A DNA stretch of 53,985 bases from Clostridia bacterium (GTDB taxonomy: Bacteria; Bacillota; Clostridia; Oscillospirales; CAG-272): assembly GCA_017621695.1 (NCBI GenBank), contig JAGASP010000073.1, positions 1 to 53,985 on the forward strand, read 5' to 3'. The notes beneath the pieces are model-generated. The model had not been told where the DNA came from. It searched no databases and was given only the letters and a program-made list of their open reading frames with translations. The first letter of the stretch is position 1. The number at the start of each line of letters is the position of its first letter. Position numbers and translations under genes: made by a program. This document shows positions 8,233-16,453 of this stretch, piece by piece.

Positions 8233-8607
8233 ATGAAATCTTTGGCAGAACTTGCTGCGATCAGAGAGAAGATGAAGGACAAGGTGGTCCTTCGCGAGGG
8301 TACAAGTGACACTCGCATCGTAGTCGGCATGGCTACCTGCGGTATCGCCGCCGGTGCCCGTCCCGTCCTCAGCGCATTCGTTGAGGGCATCAACAACGAG
8401 GGTCTGGCTTCCAGCGTTACCGTATCCCAGACCGGTTGTATCGGCATTTGCCAGTACGAGCCTGTTGTTGAAGTGTTCCAGCCCGGCAAGGAAAAGGTCA
8501 CTTACGTCAAGATGACCGCCGAGAAGGTGGAAAAGGTCATCGCAGAGCACATCAAGGGCGGTAAGGTTGTGGAGGAATACACCTACAACTATACCGTGAA
8601 AGCATAA
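8233..8607 (+). CDS. Small thioredoxin-like [2Fe-2S] ferredoxin-domain protein
   Basis: A 124-residue thioredoxin-like ferredoxin protein immediately before hydB. The C-terminal ligand pair is clear (TGCIGIC, Cys69/Cys73). In the first motif only Cys36 of MATCGIAAGA is present; the expected second cysteine is Ala, as far as I can align it, so cluster ligation is incomplete or unusual. Proteins of this type accompany NuoF/HydB in many Clostridia and may be an extra electron-transfer subunit. It is 16 bases upstream of hydB with consistent codon use. Confidence 0.85.
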   Translation: MKSLAELAAIREKMKDKVVLREGTSDTRIVVGMATCGIAAGARPVLSAFVEGINNEGLASSVTVSQTGCIGICQYEPVVEVFQPGKEKVTYVKMTAEKVEKVIAEHIKGGKVVEEYTYNYTVKA

Positions 8608-8623
8608 CGGAGGTATCTGAATT

Positions 8624-10441
8624 ATGATTCGTGCACATGTACTTTGCTGCGGCGGTACCGGTTGTACCTCGTCCGGCAGCTTGAAGATCCAGGAGGCTTT
8701 CGTCCGTGAGATCGAAAAGCAGGGTCTTGCTGAGGAAGTTAAGGTCGTTCAGACCGGTTGCTTCGGTCTTTGCGCTCTGGGTCCTGTAGTCATTCTGTAT
8801 CCCGATGGCACTTTCTACAGCCGCGTTGAAGAAAAGGACGTTGCTGAGATCGTCTCCGAGCATCTCTTGAAGGGTCGTCCTGTGGAAAGACTGGTTTACA
8901 ACGAGGCTTCTGAAGGCTCTGAGGAAACCCACGCGTCCCTGAACGATACCACCTTCTATAAGTCCCAGCACCGTCTGGCACTGCGTAACTGCGGTGTTAT
9001 CAACCCCGAGAACATTGAAGAGTACATCGCTATGGACGGTTATGCCGCTCTGGGTAAGGTGCTCACCGAAATGACCCCCGATGAGGTCATCCAGACCATT
9101 CTGGATTCCGGTCTGCGCGGCCGTGGTGGCGGCGGATTCCCCACGGGTCTGAAGTGGAAGTTCGCCAGCGGCAACCGCGGTAACGTCAAGAAGTACGTTG
9201 CTTGTAACGCCGACGAGGGTGACCCCGGTGCATTCATGGACCGTTCCATCCTGGAGGGTGACCCCCACGCGCTCATCGAGGCTATGGCTATTGCCGCTTA
9301 CGCTATCGGTGCTGACGAGGGTTACGTTTACGTCCGTGCTGAGTACCCTATCGCCGTTAACCGTCTCCAGATCGCGATCGACCAGGCCAAGGAATACGGC
9401 CTCTTGGGTAACGATATCTTCGGTACCGGCTTCAACTTCGACCTGAGCATCCGTCTCGGCGCAGGCGCATTCGTCTGCGGTGAGGAGACCGCTCTGATGA
9501 CCTCCATCGAGGGTAACCGCGGCGAGCCTCGTCCCCGTCCTCCTTTCCCCGCAGTCAAGGGTCTGTTCGGTCAGCCCACGGTTCTTAACAACGTGGAGAC
9601 CTACGCCAACATTCCTCAGATCATCCTGAAGGGCGCTGACTGGTTCAACCAGATCGGTACCGAGAAGTCCAAGGGTACCAAGGTATTTGCGTTGGGCGGT
9701 AAGATCAACAACACAGGTCTTGTTGAAGTTCCCATGGGTACCACCCTGCGCCATATCATCGAGGAGATCGGCGGCGGTATCCCCAACGGCAAGAAGTTCA
9801 AGGCTGCCCAGACCGGTGGTCCTTCCGGCGGCTGTATCCCCGCTCACCTCATTGATACCCCCATCGACTATGATAACCTGATGGCCATTGGCTCCATGAT
9901 GGGCTCCGGCGGTCTGATCGTCATGGACGAGGACACCTGTATGGTTGACATCGCCCGCTTCTTCCTGGACTTCACCGTGGATGAGTCCTGCGGTAAGTGC
10001 ACCCCCTGCCGTGTCGGTACCAAGCGCCTGCTTGAGCTGCTCGACAAGATCATTGCAGGTAACGGTGAGCTGGAGGATCTGGACCGTATGGAAGAGCTCT
10101 GCAACTACATCAAGTCCGCATCCCTCTGCGGTTTGGGTCAGACTGCGCCCAACCCCGTTCTCTCTACCCTGAAGTACTTCCGCGACGAGTATGTAGCACA
10201 TATCGTTGACAAGAAGTGTCCCGCAGGTGTGTGCAAGTCGCTCCTGCAGTTCAAGATCGACGCTGATAAGTGTATCGGTTGCGGCAAGTGCGCAAAGCAG
10301 TGTCCTGCTGATGCTATCACCCGTACCGATTATATCGCTCCCGGTCATAAGCTGGCTTCCTTCACCATTGATACGACCAAGTGTGTCAAGTGCGGCGCTT
10401 GTATGAGCGGTTGTAAGTTCGGCGCGATTTCCAAGTCTTGA
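8624..10441 (+). CDS. hydB: NADH-binding flavoprotein subunit of bifurcating hydrogenase (HydB, NuoF-like)
   Basis: A 605-residue NuoF/HydB-type protein. Domains in order: N-terminal thioredoxin-like [2Fe-2S] domain (Cys8/9, Cys14, Cys46, Cys50); FMN/NAD-binding core with GLRGRGGGGFPTGLKW (about 163-178); a [4Fe-4S] site SCGKCTPCRVGTKRL (about 455-470); and a C-terminal two-[4Fe-4S] ferredoxin domain (CIGCGKCAKQC, CVKCGACMSGC). This is the architecture of the subunit that oxidises or makes NADH and is the bifurcation site in HydABC. Codon use is strongly biased (GGT, CGT, AAG), suggesting high expression. It lies 19 bases before hydA. Confidence 0.95.
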   Translation: MIRAHVLCCGGTGCTSSGSLKIQEAFVREIEKQGLAEEVKVVQTGCFGLCALGPVVILYPDGTFYSRVEEKDVAEIVSEHLLKGRPVERLVYNEASEGSEETHASLNDTTFYKSQHRLALRNCGVINPENIEEYIAMDGYAALGKVLTEMTPDEVIQTILDSGLRGRGGGGFPTGLKWKFASGNRGNVKKYVACNADEGDPGAFMDRSILEGDPHALIEAMAIAAYAIGADEGYVYVRAEYPIAVNRLQIAIDQAKEYGLLGNDIFGTGFNFDLSIRLGAGAFVCGEETALMTSIEGNRGEPRPRPPFPAVKGLFGQPTVLNNVETYANIPQIILKGADWFNQIGTEKSKGTKVFALGGKINNTGLVEVPMGTTLRHIIEEIGGGIPNGKKFKAAQTGGPSGGCIPAHLIDTPIDYDNLMAIGSMMGSGGLIVMDEDTCMVDIARFFLDFTVDESCGKCTPCRVGTKRLLELLDKIIAGNGELEDLDRMEELCNYIKSASLCGLGQTAPNPVLSTLKYFRDEYVAHIVDKKCPAGVCKSLLQFKIDADKCIGCGKCAKQCPADAITRTDYIAPGHKLASFTIDTTKCVKCGACMSGCKFGAISKS

Positions 10442-10460
10442 GAAAGGAGAACTTTGAACC

Positions 10461-12206
10461 ATGGAAACTGTAAATATTAAAATCAATGGCAAGGACTATG
10501 AGGTTGCCAAGGGCTCTACCGTCCTTGAAGCTGCCCGTGCCGCCAAGATCGATATTCCTACTCTGTGCTACCTGAAGGACATCAACGAGATCGGCGCTTG
10601 CCGTCTCTGCCTCGTGGAGGTCTCTGAGGGTGGTAAGCCCTACCGTATGGTCACCGCCTGCGTCTACCCCGTATCCGAGGGTATGTCCGTTTTGACCAAC
10701 ACCCCCAAGATCATTGCTTCCCGTAAGATGAACCTGGAGTTGCTCCTGTCCAACCATGACATGAGATGCCTCCAGTGCGTCCGTTCCACCAACTGCGAGC
10801 TGCAGACCCTCTGCAACCAGTACGGCGTCAGCACCTCCAAGTTTGTCGGTGCTCGCAACGAGTACGAGATCGACGACAGCTCCTTCTCCATCATCCGCGA
10901 TAACAACAAGTGCATCCTCTGCCGTCGTTGCGTGGCTATGTGTCAGAAGGTGCAGGGCGTCAGCGTCATCGGTGCCAACGACCGTGGCTTTGATACCCAC
11001 ATCGCTTCCGCTATGGAGTACCCCCTGGGCGGTACCTCCTGCATCAACTGCGGTCAGTGTATCGTAGCTTGCCCTGTAGGCGCTCTGTATGAGAAGGACG
11101 ATACCGATAAGGTATTCGCCGCTCTCGCAGATCCCTCCAAGCACGTTCTCATCTGCACCGCTCCCTCCGTCCGCGCCCAGATCGGCGAGTGCTTCGGCTA
11201 CGAGCCCGGTACTGACTGCGAGGGTAAGATGGTTGCTGCTATCAAGCGCCTCGGCTTCGACGGCGTCTATGACATGAACCTCACCGCTGACCTTACCATC
11301 GTTGAGGAAGCGCACGAGCTGATCAGCCGCATCCAGAACGGCGGCGCTCTGCCCATGATCACCTCCTGCTCTCCCGGTTGGATCAAGTTCTGCGAGCATT
11401 ATTTCCCCGAGATGACCGAAAACCTCTCCACCTGCAAGTCTCCTCAGCAGATGTTCGGCGCCGTGGTCAAGACCTACTACGCCGAGAAGATGGGTTGGGA
11501 TCCCAAGGACATCTTCTTCGTGTCCGCTATTCCTTGTACTGCAAAGAAGTTCGAGGTTGGCAGACCCGGTCAGTCCGCCGCAGGTGTGCCTGATGTTGAC
11601 GTGGCCATCACCACCCGTGAGCTGGGTCGCATGATCCAGAAGGCCGGCATCGACTTCAAGAACCTCGACGACGAAGCCTTCGACCGTCCCTTCGATATCG
11701 GTTCCTCCGCAGGCGCTATCTTCGGCGCTACCGGCGGTGTTATGGAAGCTGCTCTCCGCTATGCCGCAGAGCTCATCCTCGGCACCAAGCTGGAGACTGT
11801 GGACTTCCCCGAGGTTCGTGGTGTAGAGGGCATCAAGGTTGCTTCCTACAAGCTGGGTGATATGACCGTCAACGTAGCCGTTGCTTCGGGCACCGGCAAT
11901 GCCAAGACTCTCCTCAACAAGGTCAAGGCAGGCGAGCTTGACGTTCAGTTCATCGAGATCATGGCTTGTCCCGGCGGTTGTGTCAACGGCGGTGGTCAGC
12001 CCATCCAGCCCGCTTCCGTCCGCGCCGCAATTGATCTCCGTGCTGTCCGCGCCGCCGTTCTCTACAACGACGACAAGGCCTGCGATCTCCGCAAGTCTCA
12101 GGACAACTCCGGTGTGAAGGTGCTGTACGACGAGTACTTCGGCGAGCCCAACAGCGAAAAGGCTCACCATATCCTGCACACCCACTATATCAAGAGAGGT
12201 CTGTAA
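10461..12206 (+). CDS. hydA: [FeFe]-hydrogenase catalytic subunit HydA
   Basis: The 581-residue protein has a complete modular [FeFe]-hydrogenase layout: [2Fe-2S] domain (Cys36, 47, 50, 67), a His-Cys [4Fe-4S] motif (His99, Cys103, 106, 112), two [4Fe-4S] ferredoxin motifs (Cys151/154/157/161; Cys194/197/200/204), then the H-cluster domain with TSCSPGW (301-307), IPCTAKKFE (357-365) and EIMACPGGCVNGGGQP (499-514), and a C-terminal small-subunit-like tail. It reversibly makes H2 from ferredoxin plus NADH with HydB and HydC. The first motif has Ser where many enzymes have a second Cys. AAAGGAG precedes the ATG, and a terminator follows. Confidence 0.95.
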   Translation: METVNIKINGKDYEVAKGSTVLEAARAAKIDIPTLCYLKDINEIGACRLCLVEVSEGGKPYRMVTACVYPVSEGMSVLTNTPKIIASRKMNLELLLSNHDMRCLQCVRSTNCELQTLCNQYGVSTSKFVGARNEYEIDDSSFSIIRDNNKCILCRRCVAMCQKVQGVSVIGANDRGFDTHIASAMEYPLGGTSCINCGQCIVACPVGALYEKDDTDKVFAALADPSKHVLICTAPSVRAQIGECFGYEPGTDCEGKMVAAIKRLGFDGVYDMNLTADLTIVEEAHELISRIQNGGALPMITSCSPGWIKFCEHYFPEMTENLSTCKSPQQMFGAVVKTYYAEKMGWDPKDIFFVSAIPCTAKKFEVGRPGQSAAGVPDVDVAITTRELGRMIQKAGIDFKNLDDEAFDRPFDIGSSAGAIFGATGGVMEAALRYAAELILGTKLETVDFPEVRGVEGIKVASYKLGDMTVNVAVASGTGNAKTLLNKVKAGELDVQFIEIMACPGGCVNGGGQPIQPASVRAAIDLRAVRAAVLYNDDKACDLRKSQDNSGVKVLYDEYFGEPNSEKAHHILHTHYIKRGL

Positions 12207-12218
12207 GATTTAAAATAA

Positions 12219-12254
12219 ACCGCCGCTTCGAAATTTCGGGGCGGCGGTGTTATT
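12219..12254 (+). terminator. Terminator of the hydrogenase operon
   Basis: Stem ACCGCCGC / GCGGCGGT (12219-12226 with 12241-12248) is followed by GTTATTTT, starting 12 bases after the hydA stop. Confidence 0.8.
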
Positions 12255-12293
12255 TTGCACAAAACGAGCATCGGTTTTTTTACACATTGCACA

Positions 12294-12322
12294 TTGACAG
12301 ATTAAATCATGCATGGTATAAT
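12294..12322 (+). promoter_or_regulatory. Consensus promoter for the first lipoprotein gene
   Basis: TTGACA (12294-12299) and TATAAT (12317-12322) are 17 bases apart, and the -10 is extended (TGG-TATAAT). The lipoprotein start is 48 bases downstream. Confidence 0.88.
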
Positions 12323-12370
12323 ATGTTCAAATGAACGCGATCGCGTTCGAGCTTATAAAGAAAGGAAAAC

Positions 12371-13240
12371 ATGAAAATGAAAAAGCTGTTAGTTATGCTC
12401 ATGGCTCTCGCCATGATGGTCACCATGCTCGCCTCCTGTGACACCGATTCTGCAGGGGACAGCGAAGCCACTGCTGCTACCGACGTAGCCACCGAGGCAC
12501 CCACCGAGGCACCCACCGAGGCACCCACGGAGGCTCCCACCGAGCCTTCTCCCGAGGATGTTTTGGAGCAAGCCAATGCCGCCACCATGGCAACCCCCTA
12601 TATCCTGAATAGCTCCATGAAGTTCTCTTCCGACAATGCCGAGATGAACCAGATCTTATCCGCGATGACGATGGAATATCCCATTGTTGTAAATGGCAAT
12701 AATGTGTCCATCGATATGAGCATGGATATGGGCGAGGGTGTGAAGCTGAATATGCTCATGGCGATGGTAGACCAAGTGCTGTATTATGATATGGATGTAG
12801 CCGGTACCGCCGTCAAGATGAAGTGTGCCCTCACAGAGGAGCAGATGAAGGACTTTGTTGCCGATAACGGTGCTGAAATGCCCGTGTCTCCCGAGGAGTT
12901 CGGCAACATGACCATGGATAAGAAGGATAACACCTACACGATCGCTTTTGAGGATCTTTCCGAGGAAGGGAAGAAGACCTTGGATGATATGATCAGCGAG
13001 TCTCTGGAGGCCGGTGCTACCGCGACCATGAAAAACCTGTCCTATGTCATGACCATTACCGACGGTAAGTTTGAGACAATGACCCTCGCCTGCGAATACA
13101 CCATGTCCGTACAGGAGATGAACGTTACCATCAAGATGGATATGGCGTTTGAATACGAATATGAGAACGTCCCCGAGGTAAAGGCACCCGCAGATGCCGC
13201 TGATTATCAGGAGGTCCCCTACGATCAGATCATGGGCTGA
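12371..13240 (+). CDS. Secreted lipoprotein with TEAP-repeat linker, paralogue 1
   Basis: A 289-residue predicted lipoprotein: positively charged start, hydrophobic stretch, then lipobox MLASC (Cys near residue 19). A low-complexity linker follows with four tandem TEAP repeats (about residues 43-58), encoded by a 12-base tandem repeat. The remaining 230 residues are a soluble acidic domain that aligns by eye with the protein at 13418 (shared blocks: MDMSM/MDMSI, VKMKCALTEEQM/VKYKCALTDEQF, EEGKKTLDD/QDGKDMLKE). It should sit on the outer face of the membrane. I do not recognise a named family; a LolA/LppX-like lipid-binding fold is a guess. Confidence 0.85.
   Translation: MKMKKLLVMLMALAMMVTMLASCDTDSAGDSEATAATDVATEAPTEAPTEAPTEAPTEPSPEDVLEQANAATMATPYILNSSMKFSSDNAEMNQILSAMTMEYPIVVNGNNVSIDMSMDMGEGVKLNMLMAMVDQVLYYDMDVAGTAVKMKCALTEEQMKDFVADNGAEMPVSPEEFGNMTMDKKDNTYTIAFEDLSEEGKKTLDDMISESLEAGATATMKNLSYVMTITDGKFETMTLACEYTMSVQEMNVTIKMDMAFEYEYENVPEVKAPADAADYQEVPYDQIMG
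12488..12546 (+). repeat. 12-base tandem repeat encoding TEAP units
   Basis: A 12-base unit (ACCGAGGCACCC and close variants) is repeated in-frame four times, then tapers off. It encodes the surface linker of the lipoprotein at 12371. Length variation by slippage is plausible. Confidence 0.85.
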
Positions 13241-13328
13241 TCCCGTTTGTACGCTGCCGATCCGCACAGAGCGTGACTTCTTGGTCAAATGTGACTAAAA
13301 TGTGATAAAACATTGTATAGTTTTTATC

Positions 13329-13357
13329 TTGACAATATCATCAAAAAGTATTAAAAT
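13329..13357 (+). promoter_or_regulatory. Promoter for the second lipoprotein gene
   Basis: TTGACA (13329-13334) and TAAAAT (13352-13357) are 17 bases apart, followed by a short transcript leader to the start at 13418. Confidence 0.8.
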
Positions 13358-13417
13358 AATACTAAAGTAGTATTTCGTTTTTTAATACTGCGATTTATAT
13401 GAAAAGAGGAACAAAAA

Positions 13418-14182
13418 ATGAAGAAGATTTTAGCGTTGGTTCTGATGGTTGCCATGCTTTGTTGCATGATGGTTTCCTGTGAGAAGACGGATGATCTGTT
13501 GGAAAAGGCGGATGATGCTTTGACCAATGCACCGTATAAGGTAACGATGAAAACGACCTTTAAGGCGGATAATCCTGAGTTGAATGCTGCTTTGGCCGCA
13601 AACGCCGTTGAAATTCCTATCATTATTGACGGTGAGAATGTCTCTATGGATATGTCCATCCCCTCTTTGGGCCTCGAAAACTCTAAGATCGTCGTTGTAG
13701 ATAAGGTTCTTTATATGTTGGTGGAAACGCAAGGCATTACCGTGAAGTATAAGTGCGCTTTGACCGACGAGCAGTTTGAGCAGTTCATGGCTGATAACAA
13801 TGCGACCATGCCTATTGAGCACAAGTACTTTGATGAGAAGGAAATCGAGAAGGACGACGACAAGAAAATTATTACTTGCTCTAAACTGAATCAGGACGGT
13901 AAGGACATGCTGAAGGAAAGAGCACAGAAGATGCTCGCAGCCTTGGGAAATGATAGCGATGCTGACTATGATGAGATTCAGCTTGAGCTCATCATCGAAG
14001 ACGGTAAGTATGCTTCTCAGGAGATCGAGATGGATTACGAAATCTCCACAAACGGTGTATCCTTTAGTGTATCTGCTACCATAAAGTCCTCTTATGATTA
14101 TGATGAGGACTACAAGGTCACCGTTCCCGAGGATGCTGATTCCTATACCGAGATGAAGTACGAGGATCTTTTCCCGAACTAA
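13418..14182 (+). CDS. Secreted lipoprotein, paralogue 2
   Basis: A 254-residue lipoprotein with signal MKKILALVLMVAMLCCMM followed by lipobox MVSC (Cys near residue 21). It lacks the TEAP linker but shares the whole downstream domain with the 12371 protein: a helix with LEKADDALTNAPYKV, a strand-rich middle with DGENVSMDMSI, VLYMLVETQGITVKYKCALTDEQF, and a C-terminal DADSYTEMKYEDL matching AADYQEVPYDQI. Tandem duplication followed by divergence is the simplest reading. Codon use is more AT-biased than in paralogue 1, suggesting the copies are not recent. The function is unknown. Confidence 0.85.
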   Translation: MKKILALVLMVAMLCCMMVSCEKTDDLLEKADDALTNAPYKVTMKTTFKADNPELNAALAANAVEIPIIIDGENVSMDMSIPSLGLENSKIVVVDKVLYMLVETQGITVKYKCALTDEQFEQFMADNNATMPIEHKYFDEKEIEKDDDKKIITCSKLNQDGKDMLKERAQKMLAALGNDSDADYDEIQLELIIEDGKYASQEIEMDYEISTNGVSFSVSATIKSSYDYDEDYKVTVPEDADSYTEMKYEDLFPN

Positions 14183-14193
14183 TGTTTGATTTT

Positions 14194-14224
14194 AACACCC
14201 ACGCATTTTGCGTGGGTGTTTTTT
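14194..14224 (+). terminator. Terminator after lipoprotein paralogue 2
   Basis: Perfect stem AACACCCACGC / GCGTGGGTGTT with loop ATTTT, followed by a T run. From here to the promoter at 14404 (about 180 bases) I see nothing else. Confidence 0.92.
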
Positions 14225-14403
14225 CTTGCATTTCGGAGGAGAGCAGCAGATCGTTTGTGGAATAACATTCCAAAGTGAAGACTGGGTGAAGAAGAGTAGG
14301 GGATGAAGGCAAAGAAAACACCAAAAAATCAGACAAAAAAATAATTTTTGTATGTTTGCATCAAAAAAAACATAAAAAATTGTATATTTTTTCGAAAAAA
14401 CTA

Positions 14404-14432
14404 TTGACAAATCGTTCTGAAAGTGCTATAAT
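14404..14432 (+). promoter_or_regulatory. Strong promoter for the 57-residue lipoprotein
   Basis: TTGACA (14404-14409), 17-base spacer, TATAAT (14427-14432) with an extended TGC. An A/T-rich tract directly upstream (14330-14400) could act as an UP element. Confidence 0.9.
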
Positions 14433-14483
14433 ACATTCCAGCGAGTGCAAATCGCATTATTAAATTTTAAAAGGAGAATTGTC

Positions 14484-14657
14484 ATGAAGAAGATCTTCGC
14501 TATGCTGCTCGTTCTGGGCATGGTCGCTTCTATGTTCGTTGCTTGCGGCGACAAGAAGGATGAGGAAGCTACTGATGCTGCTACCGGCGACACCGCTGCT
14601 GCTACCGAGGCTGCAACTGAGGCTGACACTGCTGCTGACGCAGAGACCGCTGCTTGA
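14484..14657 (+). CDS. Very small Ala/Thr/Glu-rich lipoprotein
   Basis: A 57-residue open frame starting at the ATG that follows AAAAGGAG by 7 bases (an upstream in-frame ATG at 14445 has no ribosome site). The first 21 residues form a lipoprotein signal ending MFVAC. The mature part would be only about 36 residues, almost entirely Ala, Thr, Glu and Asp, with no folded domain expected. It has its own consensus promoter and terminator, arguing that it is expressed. It may be a membrane-anchored acidic peptide, or a remnant reduced to signal plus linker. No family is recognised. Confidence 0.75.
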   Translation: MKKIFAMLLVLGMVASMFVACGDKKDEEATDAATGDTAAATEAATEADTAADAETAA

Positions 14658-14685
14658 TTTCAAACAGACAATCGCATTTATGAAG

Positions 14686-14712
14686 AACGCTCTCAATCGA
14701 GGGCGTTTTTCA
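14686..14712 (+). terminator. Terminator after the small lipoprotein
   Basis: Stem AACGCTCTC / GAGGGCGTT (one G-U pair) with loop AATC, followed by TTTTTC. Confidence 0.8.
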
Positions 14713-14854
14713 TTTTTGTTTTGAAATTCCTCAAAAACTTTCCGAATTTTTTCTCCGGCTGTATAACATCCCCGTAAACGGCAAAAAATATGGACGTACC
14801 TACGAGGGAGCGCATGCCGCACCTCGATGTAACGAACACAAAAGGAGAAAGAAT

Positions 14855-15625
14855 ATGTCAAACTACAATGAAACCGAAAGCACATTTGGAGAAAAACTGA
14901 AAAAGCTTTGTGCCAACCGTGCGGTGATCGTCACCGTTCTGACCATGGTTGTAGCTGTTGCCATCGTCATCGCAGTAACCATTTCCGCCAACCGTAGCAA
15001 GAAGCCTACGCCCTCCGATCCCCTGATTTCGGGTGATGTGACCGAAGCAGGCACGAGTTCCACCCCCTCGGGTATCGGTGAGGAGACCCTCCCCACCTAC
15101 CACGGCCAGGAAACCAAGCCTGTTGCCAACGAGGACGTCAAGGATCCTGCCTTTGAGCTTCCCGTACAGGGCAAGCTCTTCAAGGATCATGACGCCACCG
15201 TACAGGTCTATTCCGCAACCATGGGTGACTACCGCGTGCACCTCGGCGTGGATATTGCCACCGAGGAAAACGCTCCCGTATATGCCGTTGCAGACGGTAA
15301 GGTTGCCCGCATCTGGGAAGACACGCTGATGGGTACCTGCGTGGCCGTTTCCCATGAGGGCGACGTTCTGAGCGTTTATAAGAACCTCTCTGCCGAGCTT
15401 GCGGAGGGCATTGCCGAGGGCGTTTCTGTGAAGCGCGGCAAGCAGCTCGGTAACGTTGGTGAGACCGCCATTCTGGAAATGGCTGATGAGCCTCACCTCC
15501 ACTTTGAGATGACCGCCGCAGGCATTGCCGTCGATCCTCTGGATTATTTCGATAAGGCGACCGTGGAGGCTCTCTCCAAGGACACCGCCTTTGAACAGAG
15601 TGCTGTAACAGCGGCAGGGAAGTAA
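14855..15625 (+). CDS. Membrane-anchored M23 (LytM) peptidase-like protein, SpoIIQ candidate
   Basis: A 256-residue protein with one N-terminal membrane helix (about 29-46), a linker rich in Thr/Ser/Pro, and a C-terminal M23/LytM domain. The metal and catalytic motifs are present: HLGVD (HxxxD, about 129-133) and HLHFE (HxH, about 213-217). The size and topology match clostridial SpoIIQ, which faces the forespore-mother cell gap and, unlike Bacillus SpoIIQ, keeps the metal ligands. spoIVA lies 3 kb away. A general cell-wall endopeptidase is the alternative. AAAGGAG precedes the ATG. Confidence 0.8.
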   Translation: MSNYNETESTFGEKLKKLCANRAVIVTVLTMVVAVAIVIAVTISANRSKKPTPSDPLISGDVTEAGTSSTPSGIGEETLPTYHGQETKPVANEDVKDPAFELPVQGKLFKDHDATVQVYSATMGDYRVHLGVDIATEENAPVYAVADGKVARIWEDTLMGTCVAVSHEGDVLSVYKNLSAELAEGIAEGVSVKRGKQLGNVGETAILEMADEPHLHFEMTAAGIAVDPLDYFDKATVEALSKDTAFEQSAVTAAGK

Positions 15626-15633
15626 AAAAGAAG

Positions 15634-15661
15634 CGGGGCTGTCACAAGCGTGACAGCCCCG
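15634..15661. terminator. Shared bidirectional terminator
   Basis: Perfect 12-base stem CGGGGCTGTCAC / GTGACAGCCCCG with a 4-base loop, between the convergent M23 gene and the BamE-like lipoprotein gene. It has A residues on the left and T-rich sequence on the right. Confidence 0.88.
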
Positions 15662-15667
15662 TTGGTG

Positions 15668-16444
15668 TTATTGTATAGCCTCGCTATCGGAGACTTGAAT
15701 TTCGGGTGTTGGTTGGGTTTCTACGTCAAGCTCGGCCTGCGATGCCTGATATACGGCCTGCTCTTCGGCGTAAAGGACAGCCTCAGCCTCGGTCAGAAGC
15801 CCCTCGCTGATGAGATAATCCGTGCCGTGAAGTTCTACGGCCAAGAAGGTGGGGAGGATGCCTAACGCCATTTCATCGGCTACGGTATCGCAAGCGTCGA
15901 TCAGCTCACCATCGCACCAGATCTCGGAAATGACGGCGCGGAAGGGGTCGGACTCGGTGCCGGTGCCGGCGTAGCTGGTAACCGCTGTAATATTTGATTC
16001 ATCAGTTGTATAATATCGATTATATCTATATGCCCAATAGTTTACATAATTTTGTTCAACGGGAACATGATATACTTCAGGTTCTCCGACACACGCGATC
16101 ATTTCATCCCGCGACATACCAACGGAAAGCGCCGATAATATATCAGTTTTGGTGTATACGGGAATAAATTCAATTTTCGTTATAGAAAAATTACCAGTGT
16201 CTGCCGGATTCGTATAGCGCTCACGGATTTGAGCCTTGATATCTTCTGATAGATATATTTGTCCGGTTGTGGTCATGGTAGTTTCTTCTGTAATATTTTC
16301 AAAAATATATTGTTCATCTGTGCTTATTTCTGTAGAAACAGACGAGGAATTGGAAGGATTATTCATTGATGCTTCAAATGGCACAGCGCAAGAGGAAAAT
16401 AGTATTAAAATAAAAAATAATATGATAAAATATTTAAATTTCAT
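15668..16444 (-). CDS. Lipoprotein with BamE/SmpA-like segment
   Basis: A 258-residue protein with a signal (MKFKYFIILFFILILF) and lipobox SSC (Cys19), then a Ser/Thr-rich linker. The middle contains SVGMSRDEMIACVGEPEVY followed about 10 residues later by YWAYRY. This resembles the SmpA/BamE-type repeat found in many lipoproteins of both Gram types; BamE itself is not expected in Firmicutes. The C-terminus is Glu/Gln-rich. It starts 9 bases after the stop of the 719-residue secreted protein gene, so the two form an operon. The 5' half of the gene is AT-richer than neighbouring genes. The function is unknown. Confidence 0.78.
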   Translation of the reverse strand: MKFKYFIILFFILILFSSCAVPFEASMNNPSNSSSVSTEISTDEQYIFENITEETTMTTTGQIYLSEDIKAQIRERYTNPADTGNFSITKIEFIPVYTKTDILSALSVGMSRDEMIACVGEPEVYHVPVEQNYVNYWAYRYNRYYTTDESNITAVTSYAGTGTESDPFRAVISEIWCDGELIDACDTVADEMALGILPTFLAVELHGTDYLISEGLLTEAEAVLYAEEQAVYQASQAELDVETQPTPEIQVSDSEAIQ

Positions 16445-16453
16445 AATAACCTC

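Noticed and set aside
8552..10492. A 646-codon frame antisense to hydB
   Set aside because: It arises from the strong codon bias of hydB on the other strand; low-complexity composition (T, G, V, L, D) with no ribosome site or family resemblance.
10386..12185. A 599-codon frame antisense to hydA
   Set aside because: Same reason: a mirror of biased codons in a highly expressed gene whose plus-strand product is unmistakable.
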